From an uncultured Clostridia bacterium (lineage in GTDB: Bacteria > Bacillota > Clostridia > TANB77 > CAG-508): a stretch of 64,000 nucleotides of DNA. Where the stretch lies: contig CAQPBJ010000010.1 in NCBI GenBank assembly GCA_948852945.1, positions 1-64,000 of the forward strand, in the 5' to 3' direction. Below the pieces are notes generated by a model. That model made no database searches and had not been told where the DNA came from. It saw only the letters and a list, made by a program, of their open reading frames with translations. The translations under genes and the position numbers were made by a program. The first letter of the stretch is position 1, and every line of letters begins with the position of its first letter. Positions 53,370 through 62,824 of this stretch are shown piece by piece.

Positions 53370-55595
53370 ATGGCAAATAAATTTAGTTCATATCTAAAAA
53401 AAGATTCTCTTGAATATAATGTTTATAAAGCTGAAGAACGTTTATCTGCTCAATTAGGTAAAGGTATTAATGAAGCTAAATATACATCTTCATATTTGCC
53501 TACTGTTATTTCTCATTTACGTACTATAATCGATGAAAATCCTGATTTAACTAATGAAGAAATTAACACTATTTTATTCAAGGAAATTGATGATTATGCT
53601 AAAACTGTTTATGAGAATGCTTATGTTTTTGGAGAATATTTAGAATATTTATGTTGTCAATATTTATCAACCCATCCTGAGAAATATAAAGAAATTTCTG
53701 AAAAATTATTTACTTCTACTATGGATTTTGAAAATATTGGTTTTGAAAATTGTAAAACTTTTGATGAATATTTACTTTTATATACATATAGTAGAAAAAG
53801 AGATTTATTTCATCAAATTTTTGATGGTTATGGCGAAGCTCTTCCACCAACTCCTGATAACTATAAAAATTTCGATAATTTATTAAAAAATGATATTAGA
53901 TTACATTCTAAGTTTTATTTTGAAGAATATTTTTCTTTGCCTGAAGTTTCTAGTGTTCTTGCTTCTGATGAGCCTCTTGCTAAAAAAAGAGCAAAAATAA
54001 AAGAATATTCTACTTGGTATAGAAATCCTAGAGATAGAAAAGATTTTGAATTATATACTAATATCTTTTTATATGGTTCTTATCAATATGTTCTTTCAGA
54101 TGAAGAACATATTGCTTCATCAATGAGAAAAGATTTAGCACGTGCTGTTTCAAGAACCGTTGAGCAACTAGATAGTTTAGGTCATCTTGAAGATTACATG
54201 GTTGATTTTGTTTTTGAAATGTGCCGTATGGAATATCCTGAATTTGCTAACTCTATTTGTGAAAATAATTTTCCTTCTAAAGAGTTTGTTGAGGATTTAG
54301 TTGGAAAATCAAAAGATCTTTCTGCTTTATATTCATCTGTTGATACAATGTCTGAAAAAGATAAAGCTAGAGTTTTAGCTAAACGCTCTTATTTAAATCG
54401 TGTACTTGCTAGTAAAAAAGAGGAAATTAGACTTCATCTTTCTAAAGATAAATTAAAATCTGCTTTAGGTGAAAATTTCTTAATTTCTTCAAAAAATCTT
54501 TCCCTTGAGAGTTTACTTGCTCTTAATTCTTTTTGGGCAAATAGATATGCTAAAGAATTAAGTTTATATTCTCAAGCAATGTTTGCTGTTCATAAATTTG
54601 ATTTAATAGATAAAATTAGGGACTCAAAATCTACTTTTGTTCCTGTTGAAAATTTACAAAAAATGCTTATTCAAATGGATACTTTTTATTTTCAAGCTAC
54701 TCAATTTTTATCTAAAAAGCAAGAAGCTGTTAAAAATTTAAGAGATAGTGATGAAACTGAATATGAAGATGGTGATGTTGAGGAAAAAATTCTTAGATTT
54801 TCTTATACTCCTTTTATAAAAAGTGTATCTAGAAGATTTGGTGCTGAGGAATATGCATCTTATTTTGATTCTCAATTACCTCATTCTAAGCATGATATAA
54901 AAGAAGATGCAAACTGGTATATTAGACTTTATAACCCAATTTTTTCTAGTTATTTAATGAAAGATGAAATGCTTAATGTATTACTTTTAAGTATAGGAAA
55001 CTCTAATTCTGAAAACTTTCCTAATGCAGGAATTATTTTAGAAAATCATCAGGCTGATTCTACTATAGCTAATCATGGTGCTTCAGCTTTTATTCCATAT
55101 TTTCCTGTAATTGGTATTGACGCTGGACTTTCTTTTCCTGTACGTATACATATTCAAAAGCATACATTAATTGATTTTCTAAAATCTTTTAATGGTAATG
55201 CTATGCTTCCTATTTACGAGGGTTCTAGCGATTTTCATGACCCATATAAAAGTAATTCTATAATTGCTTCTTCTTTAATAATGCCTCTTACTGATAAAAC
55301 TAGAGCTTTATTTAAAAAAGGAATTACAAAGTCTGAATTTGAACCTTCAAATTCACCTAATTATCATCCTCATGCAAGATTTGTTTCGCATTTGGCTTTC
55401 AATTCTTCTAAAAAAGTACCTGCTCATTTAGCAACAATTAATAATAGCAAAAAGAAGTCTAAAGCTACTTTTGTTAGAAGATATATTAACTTAGAAACTG
55501 GTTATATTTATGAATTAGTTAATGGTGAATTTGTTAAAGTAGTACCTAAACATATTTCTAAAACTTCAAAAGGAGATGATGAACATGGAATTTGA
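53370..55595 (+). CDS. Unknown large helical protein (741 residues)
   Basis: I recognise no family. It is soluble, rich in helices and in Lys/Glu/Ser/Tyr, with no signal peptide. The stretch 220-480 looks all-helical (DLARAVSRTVEQLDSLGHLE; MEYPEFANSICENNFPSKEF). A more globular part follows (ANHGASAFIPYFPVIGIDAG; FPVRIHIQKHTLIDFLKSFN; GNAMLPIYEGSSDFHDPYKS), and the C-terminus has a basic, probably disordered segment (NNSKKKSKATFVRRYINLE). It is transcribed with an overlapping 102-residue gene. Native codon use suggests a resident gene. Confidence 0.7.
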   Translation: MANKFSSYLKKDSLEYNVYKAEERLSAQLGKGINEAKYTSSYLPTVISHLRTIIDENPDLTNEEINTILFKEIDDYAKTVYENAYVFGEYLEYLCCQYLSTHPEKYKEISEKLFTSTMDFENIGFENCKTFDEYLLLYTYSRKRDLFHQIFDGYGEALPPTPDNYKNFDNLLKNDIRLHSKFYFEEYFSLPEVSSVLASDEPLAKKRAKIKEYSTWYRNPRDRKDFELYTNIFLYGSYQYVLSDEEHIASSMRKDLARAVSRTVEQLDSLGHLEDYMVDFVFEMCRMEYPEFANSICENNFPSKEFVEDLVGKSKDLSALYSSVDTMSEKDKARVLAKRSYLNRVLASKKEEIRLHLSKDKLKSALGENFLISSKNLSLESLLALNSFWANRYAKELSLYSQAMFAVHKFDLIDKIRDSKSTFVPVENLQKMLIQMDTFYFQATQFLSKKQEAVKNLRDSDETEYEDGDVEEKILRFSYTPFIKSVSRRFGAEEYASYFDSQLPHSKHDIKEDANWYIRLYNPIFSSYLMKDEMLNVLLLSIGNSNSENFPNAGIILENHQADSTIANHGASAFIPYFPVIGIDAGLSFPVRIHIQKHTLIDFLKSFNGNAMLPIYEGSSDFHDPYKSNSIIASSLIMPLTDKTRALFKKGITKSEFEPSNSPNYHPHARFVSHLAFNSSKKVPAHLATINNSKKKSKATFVRRYINLETGYIYELVNGEFVKVVPKHISKTSKGDDEHGI

Positions 55596-55884
55596 TAAAG
55601 ATGTTTTTTCTGAACATTTTAAAAATAAGGATTATGATTTTTGTTCTGAAATGCTTAGAGGTTCTATAATAAAGATTTTGGTAGATAAAATTAAAATTAA
55701 AAAACCTGATTATAAATATTCGACTATTACTTTTTTAAAGAATGATTCTTTTACTTACTTAGATTCTGTTTGTCAGGATATTGCTGTTCAGCTTTATACT
55801 TTTAGTTTTAATGAAGAGCCTTCTGAATATGAATTGTCTCGTATGATGGAGATGTATCAATATTTAATTGTTAATGATAATTAG
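55585..55884 (+). CDS. Unknown small acidic protein coupled to the 741-residue gene
   Basis: About 99 residues from the ATG at 55585 (MEFDKDVFSEHFKNKDYDFC), nine bases after AAAGGAG; two ATGs just before it abut that box. It overlaps the end of the previous gene by 11 bases, so the two are translationally coupled. Helical throughout (LRGSIIKILVDKIKIKK; SYELSRMMEMYQYLI-like end). No known domain; perhaps a partner of the larger protein. Confidence 0.65.
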   Translation: MEFDKDVFSEHFKNKDYDFCSEMLRGSIIKILVDKIKIKKPDYKYSTITFLKNDSFTYLDSVCQDIAVQLYTFSFNEEPSEYELSRMMEMYQYLIVNDN

Positions 55885-55962
55885 AAATTTATTTTATAAG
55901 AATAGCAAAATTGTTTTAATATTTTGCTGTTCTTTTTTGTTTCATACTGAATATTTTTTAGT

Positions 55963-56913
55963 ATGAAAAGGTTTAGTAATTATTTTTTGACTATTTTTAT
56001 TATTGTTTTTGGAATTTGTTTAGTGGCATTTTCTAAATCTAATATTTTATCTGTGCAATCGTCTTTAGATTTGTTTTTAAACGCAATATTTCCTAGTTTA
56101 TTTCCATTTTTAATTGTATGTGAATTACTTTCATATACTTTTGTTTTTTCTTTTTTATCGACCAAATTTGGACGAATTATGAATTCTGTTTTTAATGTTG
56201 CTTCTATTGGTGCTTATCCTTTTATTTTAGGTCTTTTTAGTGGCTATCCTGTTGGGGCTAGAATTGTTTCTAATTTAAGGCAGGAGAATAAAATTTCTAA
56301 AAGTGATGGAGAAAAGTTATTAGTTTTTACTAATAATGCTGGTCCTATTTTTATTTTAGGTACTATTGGAATTGGAATGTATGGTTCTTCTAAAATCGGT
56401 TTTTTACTTTACTTTGTTCATATTATTTCTAGTATAACTATTGGAATTATTTTTGGAAGATTATATAAAAATATGTACCGTGATTCTGCATCTAGTGTAT
56501 ATATGGATTTTTCTACTTTTGGTGAAATTGTTTCTAATTCTATTAGAAAGGCTTTCTATACTTTAAGTACTGTTTGTGGGTTTGTTATTTTATTTTCATT
56601 AGTTATCTCTATGGTTCAAGCTTCTGGTGTATTGAATTTTATAAATAATATATGGATTCAAGATTTTATTTTAGGTTTGATCGAAATTACTAGTGGAATT
56701 AATCTTATTTCTGGAATTGAAAGTACAAATCTTTTAGTAAAATTATTATTTACCTCTTTTCTTTTAGGTACTGGTGGTATTTCTGTTTTACTTCAAGTTT
56801 GGAGCGTAATAGCTGATTCAGATTTATCAATTAAACCTTACTTTATTGCTAAAATTTTGAATGGCGTTTTATCTTCAATTATTTTATATTTTGCTTATTC
56901 TTTTATAATATAA
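55963..56913 (+). CDS. ylbJ: Sporulation membrane protein YlbJ
   Basis: A 316-residue polytopic protein of the YlbJ/nucleoside-recognition (Gate) family. Typical strings are SLDLFLNAIFPSLFPFLIVC, YPFILGLFSGYPVGARIVSN and LLVFTNNAGPIFILGTIGIG. YlbJ is under SigE control in Bacillus and needed for heat-resistant spores. Eight to nine membrane helices. It fits the sporulation genes elsewhere in the window. Repeat element G follows its 3' end. Confidence 0.9.
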   Translation: MKRFSNYFLTIFIIVFGICLVAFSKSNILSVQSSLDLFLNAIFPSLFPFLIVCELLSYTFVFSFLSTKFGRIMNSVFNVASIGAYPFILGLFSGYPVGARIVSNLRQENKISKSDGEKLLVFTNNAGPIFILGTIGIGMYGSSKIGFLLYFVHIISSITIGIIFGRLYKNMYRDSASSVYMDFSTFGEIVSNSIRKAFYTLSTVCGFVILFSLVISMVQASGVLNFINNIWIQDFILGLIEITSGINLISGIESTNLLVKLLFTSFLLGTGGISVLLQVWSVIADSDLSIKPYFIAKILNGVLSSIILYFAYSFII

Positions 56914-56918
56914 TATAT

Positions 56919-57079
56919 AAATGATAAAATATATTATTTTGAATATTGCGCTAGCGACCAAACGAAAGCAAACAAAGTTTGCTGGAGTGCGAATTTGAGC
57001 AATCTACAATATAAAAACGGAGTTTTTTATTCGGAGATTGCGAAGAGCAAAATATTTGAAATAATATATCTTATCATTT
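56919..57079 (+). repeat. Structured intergenic element, copy G
   Basis: Arms AAATGATAAAATATATTATT... and near-complement. Core GCGCTAGCGACCAAACGAAAG, hairpin GCAAAC-AAA-GTTTGC, AGTGCGAATTTGAGCAATC, inner AAAAAC/GTTTTT, GATTGCGAAGAGCAAA. Core almost identical to copy D on the opposite strand. It lies between the convergent ylbJ and isomerase genes. Confidence 0.87.
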
Positions 57080-57093
57080 ATTTTATTAATCTT

Positions 57094-57133
57094 ATAAAAA
57101 AATCTCCCAACTATTATAAAATAATTGGGAGAT
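57094..57133 (-). terminator. Terminator of the TIM-barrel isomerase gene
   Basis: Minus strand ATCTCCCAA, loop, TTGGGAGAT, then a run of seven Ts. Confidence 0.85.
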
Positions 57134-57138
57134 AAAAC

Positions 57139-57969
57139 TTATTCTTGAATTGCTTTTTGCAACATTTTAATTTCTTCAATTTGATCTACTCTTGTAAAAT
57201 AATCCTCTTCACTTACCTCAGTTACATAGATTTTATCTTTCATTCCATATTCTTCAAGCCATGCTAATTCTTCTTTTAAAGACTCATAGCTTTCATGTTT
57301 TCTTCCATGAGTTTGTTTTTTTATGTATCCATCATTATCTAATGCAGCTGCAAAATGAATTTGCTTAACATATTTTTCGCAATCTTCCTTATTAAACTCT
57401 TGATGTATCATTGTATTAAAATCTTTTTTGTAAATATTAGCCTTACAATGAACATGCGTTGTATCTATACACGCTCTTAAATTTGGATGGTCTATATATT
57501 TGCATATGTCTATTACTGAACATGAATCTTTTTCATCTAAAATCATGTAAAGATTTTCGATTAGCATTATTACATCTGTATTTTCTATAATTTTTAAATA
57601 CTCTTTAATAATATCTGCTAATCCGCTAGCTCTATATTGTTCTTTTGTCCAATATGTATGATAATTTATACATAATTTTATATTTAGTTCTTTTGATAAT
57701 TCTACAAGTTTAGTTAATTGTTTTGCAATTAATTCTTTATTTTTAAATACTAATAATTCTATATTGTAATTTGATAGTGGTGGGTGTACGATTATTTCCT
57801 TCAAATTTGGAAACTCTTTTTTTCTTTTTCTTATTAGATTTTCAAAATTGAATTCGTCTGCAATATCTTTTTCATGAAAAAATTGTAACTCCATTCCTTC
57901 GCTATTTCTATTTATTTCGTTCATTTCTTCACTCATATCTTGCAAACTAGTTTTAGGATATATCTTCAC
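57139..57969 (-). CDS. Xylose-isomerase-like TIM-barrel sugar phosphate isomerase/epimerase
   Basis: A 276-residue protein of the AP-endonuclease-2/xylose-isomerase-like barrel family. Candidate metal ligands are Glu in VIMLIENLYMIL, Asp and His in RACIDTTHVHCKAN, His in KQIHFAAALD and Glu in KIYVTEVSEEDYF. Substrate unknown; endonuclease IV-like DNA repair is less likely because the usual nine-ligand pattern is incomplete. It lies 19 bases after the ABC permease gene. Confidence 0.8.
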   Translation of the reverse strand: MKIYPKTSLQDMSEEMNEINRNSEGMELQFFHEKDIADEFNFENLIRKRKKEFPNLKEIIVHPPLSNYNIELLVFKNKELIAKQLTKLVELSKELNIKLCINYHTYWTKEQYRASGLADIIKEYLKIIENTDVIMLIENLYMILDEKDSCSVIDICKYIDHPNLRACIDTTHVHCKANIYKKDFNTMIHQEFNKEDCEKYVKQIHFAAALDNDGYIKKQTHGRKHESYESLKEELAWLEEYGMKDKIYVTEVSEEDYFTRVDQIEEIKMLQKAIQE

Positions 57970-57988
57970 CTATATCACCCTTTCTATT

Positions 57989-59236
57989 TTAATTTTCTTT
58001 TGATTTTAATATTTTTAAAGCACTTTTAAAATTCATTTTTGTTCCAGTATTTAATATTGCTGATGAATATATTTTTATAGATATTTTTGCAATTACTATG
58101 ATTGATATAATTATTACTGCAACTGATGTTATTATTTCTCCTGTTTTTGCACTTCCCATCAATATTCTAAGTGGCATGCAAAATGGTGATGAGAATGGGA
58201 ATATTGCTGCAAATAAATTAATATCACTTGCTGGATTCATCATTGAGAAATATGCTAAATAAAATCCTATTACAACTATAATTGCTATTGGACCATTTGC
58301 TGATTGAATATCTTCTGGTTTTGTAACCATTGATCCTGTTAGAGCATACAAGAATGCATACATAAAATATCCTAATAAGAAGTATGCTAATGTTGCAATA
58401 TAAAAAGCTGGTGTTAAACTTGACATATCGAATAAACCTTTTAATATTTCTTGGTCTAAGAATAAATTAGCAGATAGTATTGCTGTTGCACCAATTATTA
58501 GTACTTGTGCTATACCAACAAGTCCTATTCCTAAGGTTTTTCCTAATACTATTGTTTTTGGTGATGTTGATGTTACTAATGTTTCCATTATCTTTGATGT
58601 TTTTTCTGTTGTGATTGATGTTGATACTTGGTATGCACAGAAATATATTGCATAGAATAGTGCTATACTTAACATCATTGAAATAAATATATTTCCTGAA
58701 GCTGCATTATCATCAGTTTGTATAACATTTACATCAAATTGTGTAAACATTGCTTGTAGTTGTTCTGGTGTTATTCCTGCTTTTTGAATTTGTACTGCTG
58801 TATATTGTGTTTGAAAACTTTCTAATAATTCTTCTGGTATACTTTCTCCAAATGATATGCTACTTACTACATAATCAATTTTTATTGTATTATCTTCTTT
58901 CTTAAATATAAAACATGAATTATATTCTTCATTATTAATTTTTTCTTTTATCTCATCTTGTGATATATTTTCTTTAGTTATTGTATATTCGTATTTTTCA
59001 TCTTCTGTATCTAATTTTATTAATTCTTTTCCAAAAATATTTTCTTCATCTACAATTAATATTTTTGCTTTTTCGTCATCAGAAGATTTTGAAAATGCTT
59101 CGATGATATTAGGTACATTAAATCCTATAATTATTATTCCTATAATTATTAACATTGATATTATAAAAGATTTTCTTTTTATTGTCTCTTTTATAGTAAA
59201 TTCCATTACTGTAAATAAGTCTTTCATTTTATTCAC
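57989..59236 (-). CDS. ABC-2 type transporter permease (NatB-like)
   Basis: A 415-residue permease. The first helix is followed by a large extracytoplasmic loop (about residues 45-180) and then five or six C-terminal helices, the NatB/ABC-2 plan. Typical strings are TSITTEKTSKIMETLVTSTS and PKTIVLGKTLGIGLVGIAQV. With the ATPase gene overlapping by eight bases it forms an exporter; Na+ or drug/peptide export is typical of the family, but the substrate is unknown. Confidence 0.9.
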   Translation of the reverse strand: MNKMKDLFTVMEFTIKETIKRKSFIISMLIIIGIIIIGFNVPNIIEAFSKSSDDEKAKILIVDEENIFGKELIKLDTEDEKYEYTITKENISQDEIKEKINNEEYNSCFIFKKEDNTIKIDYVVSSISFGESIPEELLESFQTQYTAVQIQKAGITPEQLQAMFTQFDVNVIQTDDNAASGNIFISMMLSIALFYAIYFCAYQVSTSITTEKTSKIMETLVTSTSPKTIVLGKTLGIGLVGIAQVLIIGATAILSANLFLDQEILKGLFDMSSLTPAFYIATLAYFLLGYFMYAFLYALTGSMVTKPEDIQSANGPIAIIVVIGFYLAYFSMMNPASDINLFAAIFPFSSPFCMPLRILMGSAKTGEIITSVAVIIISIIVIAKISIKIYSSAILNTGTKMNFKSALKILKSKEN

Positions 59237-60113
59237 CTACCTTTTCTATAAAAATTTCGTGTAATGTAGGTTTTAATATTTCATATTTTTCTACTTTAAC
59301 TTTTTTAGCAACTAATGTTTCTAAAATTTTCTCTGCTTGATTTTCATTTTCTATTTGTATTATATATTTATTTTTAGTATGTTCTTTTACTTTTAAATTT
59401 TCAATTACTTTTGTAATATCTTCTTGTGTATCTATTTCAAGTTTATTTTTTGGATATGCTCCTTTTATTTCATTTAAATTTCCTTTTAATACAGTTTTCC
59501 CTCTACTTAAAATAACTATATCATCGCAAAATTCTTCTACTGAATTCATTTGATGGCTAGACATTACTATGTACTTTCCTTTTTCTACTAATTCTAATAT
59601 AACATCTTTCAAAAGGTCAGTGTTTACTGGATCTAGTCCGCTAAATGGTTCATCTAAAACTACTAAATCTGGATTATGCATTACTGCTATTATAAACTGT
59701 ATTTTTTGTTGATTTCCTTTTGATAGCTTTTCAGCCAAACTATCTTTATATTCTGTCATTTTTAATCTTTCTAGCCAGTAATCTATATTTTTTTGTGCCT
59801 CTGACTTTTTCATTCCTTTTAATTTGGCAAAATACATAAGTTGATCAACTATTTTGCTTTTAGGATATAGACCTCTTTCTTCTGGTAAATATCCAAAGTT
59901 TACAGATTTTCTATCAACTGCTTTTCCATTCCAAGTTATATTACCTGTATCCTTTTTTATTATACCAAGCATCATTCTAATAGTTGTTGTTTTTCCTGCT
60001 CCATTTGTTCCTAATAAAGCAAATACTCCTGGTTTTGATATTTCAAATGAAATATCGTCTACTGCTTTTTTGTCTATAAATGTTTTAGTTACGTTTTCAA
60101 TTTTAAGTCCCAA
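59229..60113 (-). CDS. ABC transporter ATP-binding protein (NatA-like)
   Basis: A 294-residue ATPase. Walker A is LLGTNGAGKTTTIRMMLGI, the signature is EKLSKGNQQKIQFIIAVMH, Walker B is DLVVLDEPFSGLDPVNTDLL and the switch His is in YIVMSSHQMNSVEEFC. A C-terminal extension of about 80 residues is typical of the NatA group. It is translated just after the DUF3137-like gene and before the permease. Confidence 0.95.
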   Translation of the reverse strand: MGLKIENVTKTFIDKKAVDDISFEISKPGVFALLGTNGAGKTTTIRMMLGIIKKDTGNITWNGKAVDRKSVNFGYLPEERGLYPKSKIVDQLMYFAKLKGMKKSEAQKNIDYWLERLKMTEYKDSLAEKLSKGNQQKIQFIIAVMHNPDLVVLDEPFSGLDPVNTDLLKDVILELVEKGKYIVMSSHQMNSVEEFCDDIVILSRGKTVLKGNLNEIKGAYPKNKLEIDTQEDITKVIENLKVKEHTKNKYIIQIENENQAEKILETLVAKKVKVEKYEILKPTLHEIFIEKVGE

Positions 60114-60125
60114 TTTACTTCCTCC

Positions 60126-60977
60126 TTATTTTTCTAATAATGTTAATAGTCCTGTCATAAATTCAATAATTCTATAATATTTATATAAGTATTCTTTTGT
60201 TTCTGTATCATTTGTAATTGGCTTAGTTAAAATTTCATTGTCGAAAAATCTAAAAAATACCATATTTTTGTGTAACATATATTCATATTTGTATTTAGTT
60301 TCTTCTTGAAATTTTGCGATATATTCTAATACTTCATCATTTATAATTTCTCTTGCTTCTGATATTGATTCAGCATACATGTATAAGCCTTGATTTGGAA
60401 TCTCAAATTTTTCTTTTTTATTATTTTTGCTGTTTACTCTCATTACATCTATTTCTTTTATTTCTTTTTTCAAAGTTCCATACATGAAGATTCCTCTAAA
60501 TAATTCTTTATTAGATCCTTTAACAACTATATTTGAAAGTGATATATCGTGATTTGCTTTTGTTCCTGATATTACTCCTTTTGATTCAAATTTTTTATAC
60601 ATTCTGTTAAATCCTGATTTTCTGTAGTAACTTCCAGATAGTTCTTCATCTTTTTCATATACAAATCCATCTTCTATATGTATAGCTAATTCTGATAATG
60701 CAAATTCACTATATTTATTTTGTTTTTCTATTATTTTTCTCTCATGTTTAAATGTATAGAATGTACAAAAAATAAACATCATTGCAGCTACTGTTACAAA
60801 AACATATTTTGATGTTTGGTCTCCTGCAATAAAAGATATAATTAAACATACTATAATTATTCCTATTACTAATGCCTCTGACTGTCTTACATCTTTTTTG
60901 TATTCATCAACTCTTTCTCTTTCTTTTTGTAATTTCTCATTTGTCCATTCATAAACTTTTTCAAAAGCTTCATTCAT
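60126..60977 (-). CDS. DUF3137-like two-helix membrane protein
   Basis: A 283-residue protein with two membrane helices near residues 33-72 (ALVIGIIIVCLIISFIAG; YVFVTVAAMMFIFCTFYTF) and a cytoplasmic domain with the DUF3137 pattern (SGSYYRKSGFNRMYKKFESK, then SLSNIVVKGSNKELFRGIFM). It is the first gene of a cluster with the ABC exporter. Role unknown. Confidence 0.75.
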   Translation of the reverse strand: MNEAFEKVYEWTNEKLQKERERVDEYKKDVRQSEALVIGIIIVCLIISFIAGDQTSKYVFVTVAAMMFIFCTFYTFKHERKIIEKQNKYSEFALSELAIHIEDGFVYEKDEELSGSYYRKSGFNRMYKKFESKGVISGTKANHDISLSNIVVKGSNKELFRGIFMYGTLKKEIKEIDVMRVNSKNNKKEKFEIPNQGLYMYAESISEAREIINDEVLEYIAKFQEETKYKYEYMLHKNMVFFRFFDNEILTKPITNDTETKEYLYKYYRIIEFMTGLLTLLEK

Positions 60978-61062
60978 AATTCTTCACATCTTTCGTATTA
61001 ATTTTGAAAAAATTATATCACATATATTTTCTTTTTACTACGTAATAAAATAAAAAATCTGT

Positions 61063-61100
61063 AAATATTTCTGCTTACAGATTTTTATTTTATTTATTAT
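61063..61100 (-). terminator. Terminator after the 549-residue anchored protein gene
   Basis: Minus strand AAAATCTGTAA, loop, TTACAGATTTT, then T-rich sequence. Confidence 0.75.
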
Positions 61101-61103
61101 TTA

Positions 61104-62753
61104 TTAATATAATTCTGGTACTGACATTTCACTAACTAATGATTGTAATACATCACTATCTTCTATTTTTTCTAATAGTTTTTTTACATTTTCTTCTGAA
61201 TCTGTTAAATAATTTTGAACTGCTGTTTCATCAGTCATATCTACAGATTCTTTGTTTGGTATTGCTGGTATTGATGCTTCTCCTACTTTGATATTTGTTT
61301 TTGCTGTTAATGACATTTTAGTAGTAATATAATCTGGAATGTCTATATCTAATAATAATGTTGTTGTATCTTCATAAGCTTTTTCTTCATTTTTACTTAT
61401 ATCAGTTTTAGCTGAAACTGTTCCATGACCATATTTTCCAGCATCAACTTTTACTGTTAATTCATTTTTAGATTTTTCTGAAATATAATCCATTTCTAAC
61501 GAGAAATCTGTTCCTAATTGATCTGTTATTGTTTTTGAAGGTTTAACTTTTAAGTTTACTCCATTATCTTTTTCTGTTATTGTTATTGTTGCTATGTCTA
61601 ATGATATTCCTTGAGCTTTAGCTGAAATTTGCATTTCTGTTGTTTCTTTATTAAATGTTGTTTCTATAGCTACTTCTGCTCCTTCGATGTCTAGTATTAT
61701 ATCTGTTCTATATACTTTTGTTGATGTTGCATATACTACTAATTTTATTGAACCTTCAAATTCTAATTCGTCTATTGCATCATTTACTTCATCAATATTA
61801 TTATAAAGTTCATCGATTGCTTCTTTCATTTCTTCTGCTGTATATTCATCAACTTCTTCTGACATTTCTATAAAGCTGTTCATTGTCTTTTCTAATATTT
61901 CTCTTACTTGTTTGTCATTTTTAAATTCTTTTACATATGCTTTTAGTAAATCTTTTAAATCTTTATCATCTAATTCTAAAGTAAGTTTTTGACAACTTTT
62001 GTCTTTTCCATCAACTTCTACTTTGTCTTTTTCTGATTCTATGTCTTTTGATTTTTCATTTATAAAATCTTTGAATACTTTACCATATCTTTCTGAAATT
62101 TCTTTTTGTGTTTTTTCATCAATATCTACTGCTTCAATTAGTTTATTAGTACTTTCCATACTTGTTGATATCATTTCTTTGACATCTTTTATGTCTATAT
62201 CCTCTTCTTCTAGCATTTTACTTAATTCTTTTTCACTTAATGTTAGCCATTTTGAATTTATTTCTTCAGAACGCATTCCTAATTGTGAACCATCATATAC
62301 TGCTTCTCCTGATAGCTCTACTTCATCAATTTTTCCATTAAGTTTTAAATATGCTGATTCGTTACCATCATATTTAGCTGTTAATCCTACTTTGCTATTA
62401 TTGATTAATTCAATTACATCTTCGATGTCTACATCTGATGATGATAATCCTTCTACATCAAAATTATCAATTTTTGCAGATAATTCAGTAGCCACTTCAA
62501 ATGCTGAATCTGCTTTAAAGTTTTTAGCAACTTTTACTTCTGTTCCATCTTTTTCTGCCTTTTCCATTATATTTTCAAATGGAGTTGTAAATGATTCACC
62601 TAATTTTTCAATACCTGCTGTCATTTTACTTTTTTTAGTTAAGTTTACATCAAATACACCTGTTGCTAATAGGATTCCTACTACTATGGCTACAATTATA
62701 ATAACTGCAACTACTGCAATTACTATTTTCTTTGCTTTACTGCTGTTTTTCAT
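61104..62753 (-). CDS. Membrane-anchored extracellular DUF6583-like protein
   Basis: A 549-residue protein. One N-terminal helix (IVIAVVAVIIIVAIVVGILL) follows a short basic tail. The long extracytoplasmic region is acidic and Lys/Glu/Asp-rich with repeated beta-strand pairs (AYLKLNGKIDEVELSGEAVY; SIKLVVYATSTKVYRTDIIL; VAIETTFNKETTEMQISAKA) and a helical middle (YTAEEMKEAIDELYNNIDEV). Layout resembles DUF6583/lipid-binding-like surface proteins of clostridia. No catalytic motif seen. Confidence 0.7.
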   Translation of the reverse strand: MKNSSKAKKIVIAVVAVIIIVAIVVGILLATGVFDVNLTKKSKMTAGIEKLGESFTTPFENIMEKAEKDGTEVKVAKNFKADSAFEVATELSAKIDNFDVEGLSSSDVDIEDVIELINNSKVGLTAKYDGNESAYLKLNGKIDEVELSGEAVYDGSQLGMRSEEINSKWLTLSEKELSKMLEEEDIDIKDVKEMISTSMESTNKLIEAVDIDEKTQKEISERYGKVFKDFINEKSKDIESEKDKVEVDGKDKSCQKLTLELDDKDLKDLLKAYVKEFKNDKQVREILEKTMNSFIEMSEEVDEYTAEEMKEAIDELYNNIDEVNDAIDELEFEGSIKLVVYATSTKVYRTDIILDIEGAEVAIETTFNKETTEMQISAKAQGISLDIATITITEKDNGVNLKVKPSKTITDQLGTDFSLEMDYISEKSKNELTVKVDAGKYGHGTVSAKTDISKNEEKAYEDTTTLLLDIDIPDYITTKMSLTAKTNIKVGEASIPAIPNKESVDMTDETAVQNYLTDSEENVKKLLEKIEDSDVLQSLVSEMSVPELY

Positions 62754-62824
62754 ATCTTTCCCCCTATAAATTTATATTTGATATATAATGCTAATATGTA
62801 ACATTATATAATATTAAAAACTTA

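Noticed and set aside
15401..57079. CRISPR array
   Set aside because: The repeated elements are single, scattered and palindromic with no regular spacers, and no cas genes are present.
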